NCBI GenBank assembly: GCA_030280995.1
Contig: JASXTE010000005.1
Span: 24,124,001 to 24,188,000 of the forward strand
DNA: 64,000 bases
Origin: Hemileia vastatrix
Taxonomy: Eukaryota > Basidiomycota > Pucciniomycetes > Pucciniales > Zaghouaniaceae
Direction: 5' to 3'
Shown here: positions 1-10,905 of the stretch, piece by piece
Position numbering within the stretch: position 1 is the stretch's first letter
Layout: the number at the start of each line of letters is the position of its first letter
Notes under the pieces: model-generated
The model's database searches: none
Seen by the model: only the letters and a program-made list of their open reading frames with translations
Told to the model about the DNA's origin: nothing
Program-made: the position numbers and the translations under genes

Positions 1-3000
1 ATGCTTGAATTGAAGCATTCTTAGGATCATTTAAGATAGTAACCAATTTATATAAATCAGAATCTTTATCATATGAATCCAGTTTTAATTGTAATGACTC
101 CTCTTCCAGATCAACTATAAATATACCATGGATATGAACAGTATCATCTTCAGGTACATAAGCAGGATTTGAGTCATTATTTGGAAGAGGCAATCAAGAC
201 AGCATATCAACATTGGAGTGAGCATTTCCAGCCCTATGGATAATTGTCATCCGTCCTCTGTATTCTTGAACAGCAAGTTGCCACCTGAACATATGTCTGT
301 TAGGTGTTTTCAGGTTTAAGAGGGACTTCACAGCACTACAGTCAGTTACCAATTCAAACTTTTGGTCATCTAGATAGTAATGAAGTTTTTCAAGAGCCCA
401 AACAACTGCTAAGCACTCTAATTGAGTGGCACCATATTTCAATTCACTATTTCTCAAGGTTCTTGAAATATAACAAATTACAACCTCTGAGGATTTATCA
501 TTTATAATTTGTTTCTGGTGAAGGGCAGCACCCAGACCAATAAAGCTAGCATCAGTGTATAGGACAAAAGGTTTGTTGAAATCTGGAAGAGCCAATATAG
601 GGGCTGTCATTAAGCAACTTTTTAATGTATCAAAAGATTTTTGACAGTCATTATTCCAGAGAAAGGCAACATCTTTTCTGGTCAGTTTTGTAAGAGGCAA
701 GGATATGACCTGATAGTTTTTAATATATTGTCTATAATAGCCACACATACCCAAAAAACTTTAAATTTCTCTTACAGAAGTTGGTGCTTTCACATTTTGG
801 ATGGCAGCAACTTTGTTTTGGTCTACACAAATTTGCAAGCCTGACACAACATGGCCAAGGACTTTCAAGGATTGAAAACCAAATTTACACTTTTTTAAGG
901 ACAAGTTCATATTGATTTCATCCATTTTTTGGAAAACTCTAGTTAAGTGAATCATATGTTCATCAAAAGTTTTAGAAAAAATTATAATGTCATCAATATA
1001 AACCATGAGCCATCCTTCAATTATTTATTGATGGAAAGTGTTATCCATGACTTTTTGAAAAACTGAAGGAGCATTTTTAGGGCCAAATGGCATCCTAAGA
1101 TACTTATATATTCCCTTATGAGTAGCAATAAGCAAAAAGTTTTGAGAATTTTTCTCAACTGGAACTTGATGATATCCTTTATTACCATCCAGACAACTAA
1201 TAAATTTTGCACCTTGCAAGGTAGCATGTATTGAATTAATTATGGGTAAAGGATAAATATCATCAACAGTATAAGTGTTCAATGCTCTGTAATCACCACA
1301 TAATCTAGCCTTATCTTTTTCATAAGAAATCAAGACTGGGGAGATTACACAATATTTGGGGGTGACATCCCCTTTCTCAATGATATTCATTTTTAATTAT
1401 GTGGCAATATTATCTTCAATATCCTTTCTTTTTGTTGGAGAAGCAGGATATGGTTTTTTCTTAAGACTGGGAGGAATATCACTCAAATTACAGGATAAAG
1501 TAATTTTCATTTCTTCCTGAACAATTCCTAAGACATGAGAACCATGAGCAAAAGCCATAGGGAAAGAGGTAATTGAGGCAATAATAGAATCCTTTTGTTC
1601 ACTAGTTAACTGATCACCAAAAGAAGCAGTATTTATTTCATTTAATAAATCATGCATTTCAATTTTTGTTCTGCCTTTACACTGGATTAGTGAGTTAGAA
1701 GACTTTAACAGATGCCCAGAAGGTTTTCTAGAGGAGGAAATTTTGAATTTCCTTTTGCCATTCAATCCCAAGGTGAAGCAATTATTTTCTGGGTCCAATT
1801 TCACACCAAACATGGTTAAAATATCATTACCCATAATAAACCAATTGCTTAAATTATCATTTTGCATTACAACAAATTCACAAATAGCTCTGACAAAACC
1901 ACCATTATATTTGAAGAATACAGAGATTTTGTATTTGCCAACAGGAATTAAGGTAGAACCATACCCTCTCCATTTTTCAGAAGTTATAGGTAATAATTTA
2001 CTCAAATAATCCTTATCTACTGAAGCTAAAGCCTTTTCAGAGACTACACTTCCTCCAGCACCAGAGTCAAGAACTACATCAACATTTCTACCATTAATGA
2101 TAACAGGTGCTTTCAAGGGGGATATGGCTATAGAATTGTTAGTAATATCTTTAATTATTTCAGCATTTTCCACTGAAGATAAATCCAATACACATTCTTC
2201 AGATATATTATCTAAATAATGGACATCCTGTTCTAACATTAAAACATCTTAAACAGAGTCATTGCCATAGGAGATATCACTTTCACAATCACTAGAAGAA
2301 TTATTGACATCAATTTCAGCTTCATCAGTGTCTTCATTTTGTTCAACAAGATGAATTTTCTTGTCACAAACATGACCCTTTTTCCATGGTTTATTACATT
2401 TATAACAAGTATTTGTTGCATATTTTTTAGGTGCAACTGGGGCAGAGGGTTTACCAGATTTTTCTAGGAGCTTTGTAGAAGGTTTATTCTGATCATTATA
2501 AGATTTACCAAGGTAATTCTTTGGTTCATATCTATGGTTGAGTAGTACCTCATTACCGATATTAATGAAAGAAGAATTTTTCCTTACATGCTCAGTTCTA
2601 GCCACAATCAAATATCTAAGAGAATTTGGTAATTTATACAAGACTTTATCTCTCCAAATATCATAATCCATCTTTGGATCAATTGCTCTTAGGAGTTTTG
2701 TTACTTTCATAAGAAAAACAATGGGCTTTTAAACAGAGGAGGATACACCGCGCAATACGGGGGGCGGACTTGTTAGCAAGTCCGCAACCTTGGACTCAAA
2801 TTCACCACAGATTGAACACACATTGAGCTATTGACAAAGGAACCATACAATCAGGGATGAACACCACTCAGCATAACAGTTTTTGTGGGTCTTCAAGTAG
2901 AGTTCAGTATGAGTTCAGTATGAGTTTAGTCTGAGTTCCATCTGAGTTCAGTCTGAGTTCAGGTTGGGGACTTGCTAGCAAGTCCACCCCCTATATTGCG

Positions 3001-4992
3001 TAGTGATACATATCTAGTATTCTCATACAGTCTTTGCTGAGCTAACCTGAATTTTGAGCCACCAAACTGATTCTCAATCAAGGATTTCCAATCATTCCAT
3101 GTATAATGATTGTTATATAAAAGGACAGATTCATACCACATCAAGGCTACATTGAAAAATAAAGAAATTAGCTTAGAAACAATTTCCTCATCAGGTATTT
3201 TATAAGATCTTTTTAAATTATCAATTCTTTGGATAAAGTGTTGCCAATCAGATGAAGAATCACCATCAAAGGTAGGATATTGGTCCAACTTAGGCAAATT
3301 TTTCTGACTACTGGGATGGTCCATTTTTTGGTTTGAATTATTCGTTATTAATAATTCCTGAAGTTTAGCCAGATGTTCAGAAATTTCATTATTTACAGAA
3401 ACAGCTGGTGCATGACCATCACAAGATTTTTTGCTAGTAGCAAAAGATTTTACAGACTCATTGTCAGTTTGTTTTATGGTTGAAATATGAGGAAGAAAGG
3501 AGGAACTCTGCTCAGGTTCTTTTCCTTTATTTTTATGCAGCTTATGGACAGCATTCTCATTCATACCATTAATGATGGTTAAGGTTGAGAATTTTTCCTG
3601 CAGGTCAGACACATAGTTTCTTATTCTTGGAATTTCAGACATCTGGTCATTTACTTTTGCAAGTGATAGAACATTTCTGTCCTCAGAAACTGTGTGTTTG
3701 GAACTTAGTGCATGGAAATCATTCTTTAGCTTTTTAAACTCATTTTGTAGAGATTTTATTTCACTTTTTAATGAATAATTTTCTTCAATAAGGGGTTTCA
3801 ATTCACTCAAGGTCTTATGTAGATTGATATTTTTATCTGAGATAGCTCTATGGTCACTCCTTATTTGTTTTTTTTGGCTAAGAACAATATTCAAGGTTTC
3901 TTTGATTTTAAAATAAGCTGTATCCTGTACAGAAGATCTTACTTTACATTGCAAGTGCAAATTATTTAATCTATCATTCTCATGGATTACCACATCTCTC
4001 AAATGTTTGTCTTTCACAACATTAAAATCAAGGGTATCTTTCAATATTTCTTCAGAAGTTTTTTCAATTAAGTCATAGACTTCAGGGGAAACAGAATCAT
4101 TCTTAATTGCAAGAGAAGGATTAATTAAAGAAGTAGAAGTCAAATGTAGAGGTTCATCAAATGACAATTTGCTAATTACATTAATAGGGCTACTAGTTAC
4201 AGGAATCTGTCTTTTAACAGGTTTAACTGTTCTTTCACCATGCTCAATAATATTACCTGCAGAAGAAGTCTTATTAGAAAACATTCCCAAGTGACTATAA
4301 ACCAAATTACTTACCATGGCAGAGGAGGAAACTTCCCCTGAGACTGAGTTTGGGATTGTGCTTGGGCCTTCTTTCTCCTGCCTGGTTGGTAAGGATGAGG
4401 AGGAGGATGGAAATTGGGTGTTCTGGATGGGCCAGGCTGATGATGAGGAGGATGTTGCACATTCTGCTGGTAGTGACTCATTAGATAATCCCATTTCCAT
4501 TGCTCTACTTCCATAGTACTTTGATTTTGTGTGAAGGAGCTGGGGGGCTGTGAAGGTTGAGTCTGAAACTGAGGCTGATTGGGAGGCAACTGAGGAGGGG
4601 CCTGTGCCTAAATTTGGTTCCTGAGTTCCTGAACTTGAACCCACAAGGTGTCCACTTTTGCCTTTTATTTCATTTTTTATGTCCTCAGTTCTTCGATATG
4701 ACTGGAAAGATTGCTAATTTGTTGGGGCAGAGGAAGCTTTTTTATTTTGAATCCTTTTGGAAGATCTTCTTGAGGTACTGGAGGTTTTACTTCCTTCTGT
4801 TGTGCTGGGGGAAGGGGGTTTGATTTGTTTACTTCTCCTGTCATTTCCACATCCTGAATTATGTGATTTTTTCTTGTTAGCATAAGATTTTTTATGTTCA
4901 ACTTTAGAAGAACTCACAGTATCAGCATCATAATCAATTTCAATTCCATCCACTCGCATGTTATCCATTTTCTCAGCCAAATTGTTGGACAT
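1..4992 (-). pseudogene. gypsy gag-pol polyprotein, decayed
   Basis: The start MSNNLAEKMDNM at 4992 matches the start of the related copy at 29869. Reading leftwards: charged Ser-rich N-terminus, long coiled-coil segment, capsid-like region (WQHFIQRIDNLKRSYKIP), CCHC-type knuckle CYKCNKPWKKGHVC near 2395, aspartic protease DVVLDSGAGGS near 2080, reverse transcriptase with MVYIDD near 1000, and RNase H with VLYTDASF near 560. Stops interrupt the frame near 4712, 2246, 1394, 1022, 758 and 191, and the MITE at 2746-3005 splits gag. Compared with the other copy the stops come from mixed changes (CAG to TAG, GAA to TAA, AGA to TGA, TTA to TAA). The protease keeps DSGAGG where the other copy has DSGARG, so this dead copy preserves the more usual protease residue. 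Confidence 0.9.
2746..3005. mobile_element. CACTA-type MITE, copy 1
   Basis: A 260-bp non-coding insertion with terminal inverted repeats of about 27 bp. Read outward-in, the right end begins CACTACGCAATATAGGGGG and the left end CACCGCGCAATACGGGGGG. It is flanked by the 3-bp duplication ATA (2743-2745 and 3006-3008). Near the right end is a run of GAGTTCAGTCT-like subterminal repeats and a palindrome GGACTTGCTAGCAAGTCC. CACTA termini, a 3-bp duplication and subterminal repeats are the known signature of the CACTA/EnSpm superfamily. The same element recurs at 22835-23095 and 58992-59230. Confidence 0.85.
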
Positions 4993-5673
4993 AATAGTGG
5001 GAAGACTAATTAATTCTTAAAAAAAAATTAATAAAAATCAGTTAATAATTTGCTCCAAATAAAAAAAATTTATTAATTAAATTATATAAAAAAAGTTTTT
5101 AATATAAAGTAATATTTATAAAAAATAATTAATAAAATGGACTGCAAAGAAAATATTAGGAATAAACAATTAAGTTGTTTTCAACCAATTAATTAAATTA
5201 CCAATATTAAATATGGCAACATATGGGACTAAGTACAAAGTACTATTTAAGTCAACAAAAATTAAACAAAAATTAATAATAATAATAAAATTAGTTTAAT
5301 AATTCGATTTTTATTAATAATAATGTTAATTTCTTCTAGGACTAAGAGGAATTTAACACTCTATAATGGTCAACTAGGAAAATAAATATAATAAATGAAC
5401 ACTTACACTCAGTGAATCAGCAATTAAGCCACAATCACTGTTATTGCAGTAAAAATATAGTAATATGAGTGAGAGGTGCAAATGTTAACTTACTATAGTG
5501 ATTGGAAAATCACTTCAAAGTAATAGATGAATTAATTCAATATAAACCTAAAATATCGAACCCAAGTTCAAAACATGGTTGCGGCAAAAGTTTCTTTTTT
5601 TGCTGGGTGGTCTGTGCGCTATGTTGTTTGTCGCAAGTCTCGATCGTCGTCGTCATTTGGAAAGGCTCCTACT
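4993..5673 (-). other. G1 leader between 5' LTR and gag
   Basis: Non-coding AT-rich leader of the gypsy element. A primer-binding site should lie next to the LTR at about 5662-5673. On the minus strand the sequence there is AGTAGGAGCCTTTCC, and the other copy has ACTGGGGACCTTTCC at the same place. I cannot assign the primer tRNA. The part next to the LTR (about 5560-5670) is richer in CG than its surroundings and conserved in the other copy. Confidence 0.6.
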
Positions 5674-6900
5674 TGTCGGCCAGTCGTCTAGAAGAAGGTA
5701 AGAAAAGGGGGAGAAATGGAGGAGAAAAGGGAAATAGGCACAAAAGGTTTATAGGAAAATAAAAGAAATAAAATAATAATTTATTTAGAGTGAGGCAATG
5801 ATGAGTTACTTGAGGGACAACAGTGAGGTTTTATTAAATAACTATATTATTTGATGTAAGGGTTCTGCGCGACAAACACTATAATTACTATCAGACTTAA
5901 AGAAACCTGTAAATAGTTATATAGAATTTAAATTAAAATTTTAATGCTAATAAAAATAATAATAAAAAGTATAAGTTGAAAGTTTGTTCAGATTTGATTT
6001 GTATAGTAAGTGATGAGGCTACAGGGGATTATCCAAGGCCTTTTTATAGGCAATGGGTCCTCTGAAGCGCTACTACATTTGTAAATACAAGAATCATGAT
6101 AAGATGAAACAAGAAAAATAAAAGAATAAGTGAAACATAACAATTTAGAGAAAAATATGAAACAGATAATTAAAACCCCAAATAAGAACCAAATTTTCCC
6201 ACCACTAATTCCCAATTCAGTAAGTAAAAATAGTGAGTAATTAAACAAGCCTGTGACATAGGAACTATGAGAAAAATAATTCAAAACAGATGGTACAGTC
6301 TGCTTTAAGGGTTTTTAAGTGAAACAAGAAAAAATATTTTGACGCAACAAAATATGTAATCAATTTTTATTTAGTATAAAGAAATTAATTAATTGTTCCA
6401 ACTATGTAATTAAATAATTAATTTAAATGAAACAAGTAATTAATTTATCAGTAAATTAAGTTGAGAATTTTAATACTATTTTATAAAATATTTATTTAAT
6501 TTTTTATTGACACAATTAAGGGTCCAAAAAACAGTGGCAATAATTATGGATAATAGTATATGAAAGGTATATTTTAATAATTAAATTTAATTAATTAAAG
6601 TAATTACAATATAAGATAACCACTTGAATGTAATTATCTTATAAGTTTTTAATTAATTAATTTATAATTATTAAATAAACAATGTGCCCTTTGTTATGGA
6701 ATATAATTAAATACTTTTAAATTATCTTATAATAAAATTAAAATAATATTTACTTTATTTATATAAATAAAATATTAATATGAATTTATTTGGTAATATA
6801 ATATTAATTTTAAATGCATACTCTGCAATTATTATGTCTTTATTTAATTCCAATAAATTGTATGTTTATTTACTGGGCTCCTGGGACAGCCTGGCTGACA
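5674..6900 (-). repeat. 5' LTR of gypsy G1
   Basis: On the minus strand it begins TGTCAGCCAGGCTGTCCCAG and ends CTGGCCGACA, a TG...CA type end with short inverted termini. It is 1227 bp long and homologous to the LTRs at 28036-29171 and 36074-37195 and to the solo LTR split across 16610-42289. A TATA-like CCTATAAAAAGG lies on the minus strand near 6040-6050, just before a conserved segment, and is the likely promoter. Confidence 0.88.
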
Positions 6901-7633
6901 CATAGCCTAATAATACTTATAAATGTGTTAATGGAGTCATAATATACTTATCATCTGTTATATTAAGTAATTATTGACATAAATAAGCTTAAATGTATAC
7001 ATAAAGCTCATATTCAGTAAAATATGCAGTATATTATGTATATTTATGTTTATAAGTGGGTATTAGCCTCTTAATAGCCTATAACCTTTGTTTTTCTGCT
7101 TATTTTAGGTCATATGGACGTAATCAGGGGATTCACAATTCCTGCAGAAGCATAGAAATCTATATCAGGCGCATACACTCAGGTTGGACAACTTAATCTG
7201 CTTCCTTGGATAAATATTCACGGATTTATGGGTTGGGAGGTCATTGCTGGGTTAATGTGGATGCTTGGGGATGTTATTGGGGGCTTGGACATTTTATTTG
7301 TTTCCTTTATATGCTTTGGGTTTCATTTTATCTCTTTTGGATTACTTATTTTACCTGTTTCTTTATGGTATCTGCTTTTATCTGGATTTTCTAATTATGT
7401 TTTGGGTCTGTGTTATCAATAATTGTGATGGAGGGTCCTTACTAGAGGTCTGAGTGTTGAATCTGCTTGAAGTGGACGCCATTGGGAGGTGATGGGCCCT
7501 CACAGTGCTGTAACTGCGGGGGATAGCAGTGACATCATCTGGATTGAAGGTCTGTGCACTCCAGGGGATTTGGGTATAAGTAAGGAGGGATTTTGATGGT
7601 TATTTATCATCAATTACTTACTACAATTTAATA
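6901..7633. repeat. Repeat A, left part of a split copy
   Basis: Matches 23800-24500 at roughly 75-80 per cent by eye, including TGGACAACTTAATCTGCTTCC and GGAGGGTCCTTACT. Its start was removed by the G1 insertion, and H1 separates it from its right part at 13789-14062. Open frames of about 60 codons here are T-rich and not conserved in frame. It is probably an LTR or solo LTR of an unidentified family. Confidence 0.7.
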
Positions 7634-7680
7634 GGGGGTATCAATGTTGACTGATCCGCAATTAAATTAATTGTGGAAAA
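7634..7680 (+). repeat. H1 left terminal inverted repeat
   Basis: Starts GGGGGTATCAATGTTGACTG followed by a small palindrome around AATTAAATTAATT. It is preceded by TTTAATA. Its inverted partner lies at 13745-13788. The same end recurs reversed at about 14376-14422 and 41260-41302. Confidence 0.8.
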
Positions 7681-8006
7681 TAATCTGCATACCCCAATTA
7701 TCTTCCGCAATTATTTTTGCTAATAATTGGGTTATTAGACACTTTACGTGTCAATGTTGACCTCTTATACAACATTTTTTACTCTATTTTTCATAACCAC
7801 ATATCGGAAAACCTTCTGTCATAACCACATCTTGGACTACTCCCTGGATATGCCTTCTACCTTGCTGCGCACTTCCATTCTCATCCCATCCTGTTCATTC
7901 TATCCGCTCAGAATTTCTCCCCATTTCATCTATTTGATTCTGCTCCTTTTCATCTCGCTATCTCATCTTCTTGTTTCTGCTCCTTTTTATCTTCATTTAT
8001 AATAAC

Positions 8007-9407
8007 ATGCCTCATCATCCTAGATCTTCTCAAAGGCAGCCATCACCCAGTTGTTCTTCAATTCCCACTACTTCCTCTTTCCCCCGCTCAGCCGAGAAAT
8101 CAAAGACCATTCAATTAAAAAAAGATGAACATCTCATTCTTATCAACTGGCTGAAAACCAAATCTAACTATGATTCTTGTTTTGGTACTGAGTATGCCAC
8201 TAAAGTAGGACGGCCCCCCGCATCAAAAGTTAATGGCCATCTTCTAATGGCAAATGAATTACGGAATAAGACCAAGGGAAGGATTGATCTTTTGCCTAAA
8301 CAGATGTCTGAACGATTCAAGCATTACCGAGCAAAATACAAGAAGACAAAGGCTCTTTCATCTTCCACTAGTTTTGGGGTTACTGACAACGATATAACTA
8401 AGGGCATAAAATCCATAGACAATAAACTTGAAACTTTATGTCCTTACTTTAAAGAGATGGATGCAAGTTTTGGAGAGCGAGCCAATGTTAATCCTGTAAA
8501 CATGTTGGATGGTGAAGATCCTATCTCGAAACATGATGTTGAAGCAAATCTTTTCCTATCCTCTTCCTCCACTCAAGCCTCCTCTCTTCTAAATTCTACG
8601 AATCTAGATAGCTTTGCTATTGATCCTATTGGCAATTTAACCCAACCCAATCTAACTCAGGTCTGTTTTTTTTCTTTTATCTTATCAATACTTTTTTTTA
8701 TTTACTTAGATTTTCTTATTTCTTAAAAGGCTGATGAACAAGCCCAGGACCGACAATCAACTGAGTCTGAAGCTAGTGACAATGATGAGGAGGAAAATGC
8801 TATGTTGAACAAAAAGCGAAGGGCTTCAAGTAGTCTAAATTTCCACTCCCAAAGAAGACAAAAAAGTGATACATCATCACAAACCCCTTTTTTGTCTATG
8901 GAACAATTTTTAGAGAAACGTGATGCTGGTAAGTGATACCATACCTATTAATACTTTATTCTGTTTTTCTTCTACTTTTTGTTAACATTGCTTATCACTC
9001 TAGAACAAGTGGAAGCTGCTAAAGAGACTCTAAAGTTTGAAAAGCAAAAATATGAGCTCTCTTTAAGGAGGGATGATAGGCTACAAGATATGGAATAGAG
9101 GAAGTACGAGCTCTCTTTACAGAAGGATGATTGGGCCCAAGATTTGGAGGAGAGGAAGTACTAGCTCTCTTTACGGAAGGATGATTGGGCCCAAGATTTG
9201 GAGGAGAAGAAGTTTGAGTTAACTCTAAGTATTGAAAAATCAAAAAAAGAGGAGAAAAAACTCGAACATCAAAACCTATTAGAGCAGATGAAATATAAGT
9301 TTGATCATGAAGAAAATTCCAAAAAGAAAGGTTTCTTGATAGAATGTGTTAAAGATAATAAATCTGTTGAGGAAATTGAACATTTAAAGAAATTGTTGGA
9401 TGACTAG
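8007..9407 (+). pseudogene. H1 accessory DNA-binding protein (Harbinger ORF1 type), two stops
   Basis: Three exons: 8007-8660, 8730-8928 and 9004-9407. The introns are GT...AG, 69 and 75 bp, phases 0 and 1, and the total is a multiple of three. The N-terminal part (KKDEHLILINWLKTKSNYDS onward, then KTKGRIDLLPKQMSERFKHY) resembles the Myb/trihelix-like second protein that Harbinger transposons need beside their transposase. That reading rests on position and character rather than a database match. The C-terminus is a charged coiled coil with 18-residue repeats (KYELSLRKDD...QDLEER). TAG stops interrupt two of these repeats, near 9097 and 9163. The copy at 39564-40911 is intact. An upstream in-frame Met (7971) would add MFLLLFIFIYNN, but it sits in T-rich leader sequence, so I prefer the Met at 8007. 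Confidence 0.78.
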
Positions 9408-9525
9408 TTTGTTTTATTTCTCTCACACTTCAACTGTTAATATTTATTTGTACATAAAATTTCCAATAATTTCCTTTATTTCATTACTCTACCACTTTTT
9501 TTAAATAAAATTTTCATGTCTCCTT

Positions 9526-9965
9526 TGAAAATTTGACGATCCCCCACCCCTGGATTTTTTTGAAGTAAGGGGTGGGTATCACAAAAATTCTTTCATGTCA
9601 TGAATCTTGAAAGTCTTATTTGAAAATTTGGCTTTACTACCTCCTGCATTTTACTGGTATCCCAAAAATTCTTACATGTCAAGAATTTCACAAGTCTTAT
9701 AAGAAATTTTGGCAAAACCCCCCATGAATTTTATTGAAGTAAGGGATGGGTATCACCAAAAAATTTTCACCAAAATATTTACAAGTCAAAAAAATTCTAT
9801 ATCTGTTTTAAAAAATTGGCGATACTCTCCCCTGCATTTTATTGAAGCAAGCGGTGGGTATCACCAAAATTTTTCTAAGTCATCAATTTCACATGTCAGA
9901 TTTGAAAATTTGGCAATACCCCCCCCCCTGCATTTTATTGAAGTAAGGGGTGGAAGTCATCTAAA
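9526..9965. repeat. Tandem repeat block of H1, about five units
   Basis: Units of about 80-110 bp, each with GAAAATTTGGC, a C-run, TGCATTTTATTGAAGTAAGG, GGGTATCACC and an AT-rich tail. The units differ in length of the C-run and by deletions. The same block, reversed, is at 39008-39430, and a two-unit version is at 22135-22340. It always sits between the Tet-like gene and another gene of the H elements. Confidence 0.8.
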
Positions 9966-10142
9966 TCTAATATAATTACATAAATTATTAAATAAATATC
10001 TAATATATATCAATTTCCCTAGTTTAAAGTAATGACAATTCCTCAAGCCAAAATGCAGACCAAGTCTAGAAACAAAAGTTTGGGACTTTCTACAGGTATA
10101 GGCAAGAGGAACCTCACAAATCAAACAAATAAATGTTATCAT
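9957..10142 (-). other. Conserved short open frame downstream of the Tet-like gene
   Basis: A 61-codon frame containing VPLAYTCRKSQTFVSRLGLH and ending NYIRFR. The same frame is open in the other two H copies (21933-22136 and 38807-39010) with few changes. It could be a last exon of the Tet-like gene or a small separate ORF. The conservation is also what recent copying of the element would give, so coding status is uncertain. Confidence 0.4.
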
Positions 10143-10256
10143 GATTACCTGTTATACAACCAAAGTTGTTGGCTCATCACATTACTTGAGAAAATTGATA
10201 TATAAAAAATATTTATTAAAAATTTATGAAAAAATATAAAATTTTCGATGACAACT

Positions 10257-10905
10257 CTAATCCCCATACTTTTTGGATCTAGATAAAGTTTTTTTAAATC
10301 GAATAACCTTACCTTCTTTCTTTACCTTATTGGTTCTTTGTATCAACTTATTACTGATTTGAAATGAGCAACCAAAATGTGTGAAATCTTGACAGGATTC
10401 CAAACCAGGAGGAGCTTTGGTCGTTTGATAATTATCATTAGATGAATTCCAAATAGTTTTGATGATACCATTTCCAAAACCAAAATCGATGATGCACCGG
10501 TGGTCTGGAAAATATAAACCATGTCATTTGATTTTAGCTGGAGATGGTATTGGTTGGCCAGTAATCGGTTTGATATATGAGAATATACCAAAAGTAAGAA
10601 AATTGGTGTCCTTGGTATCAGTGTGAATTTTATTGTGAAATCCAGAATGAGTGATATTAACATTAGAAAATAAAAGATATTTGTGGCTGATATCTTCCCA
10701 TTTGGAGTCACACCAATTCGGTATTCCAACTTTGGTTGCAAGTTCATAATTTTCTTCAAATGCTTTATTACAGAGCTTTTTGAGTCGAAAAGCAAGAAAA
10801 GAGTCAAAGGAAGGTAGAGTGTCCCATAAGCAAAAATCTTCATCTTTTTGAGCTTTAGTGATATTCTTGACCAAAGAATATATGCCTATCTAATTGAAAT
10901 GCCTA
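10257..10905 (-). pseudogene. Tet-like 2OG-Fe(II) oxygenase, decayed (H1 copy)
   Basis: Known members of this family (TET/JBP, expanded in basidiomycetes and rusts) use Fe(II) and 2-oxoglutarate to oxidise 5-methylcytosine or thymine in DNA. The frame runs from about 10905, after a TAG acceptor, to a TAG stop at 10257-10259. Visible marks: a fold entry ITHSGFHNKIHTDTKD containing the iron-binding H-x-D (HTD), then FGIFSYIKPITGQP, YFPDHRCIIDFGFGNGIIKTIW and FTHFGCSFQIS, in the order I recall for rust Tet-like proteins. Defects: a TGA at 10524-10526 before HGLYFPDH, a TAG near the exon start, and Tyr (NYQTTKAPP) where the two other copies have the expected distal His (NHQTTKAPP). Family assignment is from remembered motif order, without a search. 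Confidence 0.7.

Larger units (their letters stand above)
1..6900 (-). mobile_element. Ty3/gypsy chromovirus copy G1, cut by the window edge
   Basis: A minus-strand LTR retrotransposon. The right-hand end is its 5' LTR (5674-6900), followed leftwards by a leader, gag (from 4992), protease, reverse transcriptase and RNase H. The window starts near the RNase H/integrase junction, so integrase, chromodomain and 3' LTR lie outside. It is homologous along its whole length to the plus-strand copy at 28036-37195. It has several in-frame stops and a CACTA-type MITE in gag, so it cannot move by itself. It lies inside repeat A, which resumes at 6901. Confidence 0.9.

Noticed and set aside
1..4992. RIP-type (C to T) mutation as the cause of the G1 stops
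   Set aside because: The stops arise from mixed changes including G to T, A to T and T to A, without a consistent C-to-T bias.
5640..5673. CpG-rich patch as a promoter island
   Set aside because: It is shared with the other gypsy copy at 29172-29240 and belongs to the leader/PBS region.
7206..7453. Membrane-protein-like frames in repeat A
   Set aside because: T-rich sequence in three overlapping frames, not conserved as protein in the second copy at 24186-24380.
7971..8006. Signal peptide MFLLLFIFIYNN on the accessory protein
   Set aside because: It lies in pyrimidine-rich leader sequence directly before a good start (MPHHPRSS). A DNA-binding partner would not be secreted.
9526..9965. CRISPR array
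   Set aside because: Units are degenerate tandem repeats without unique spacers, in a eukaryotic transposon.
10343..10843. 166-codon minus-strand frame starting MKIFAYGTLYLPLTLFLLFD
   Set aside because: It is the out-of-frame shadow of the Tet-like gene. The frame with KDEDFCLWDTL and KIHTDTKD carries the conserved motifs.
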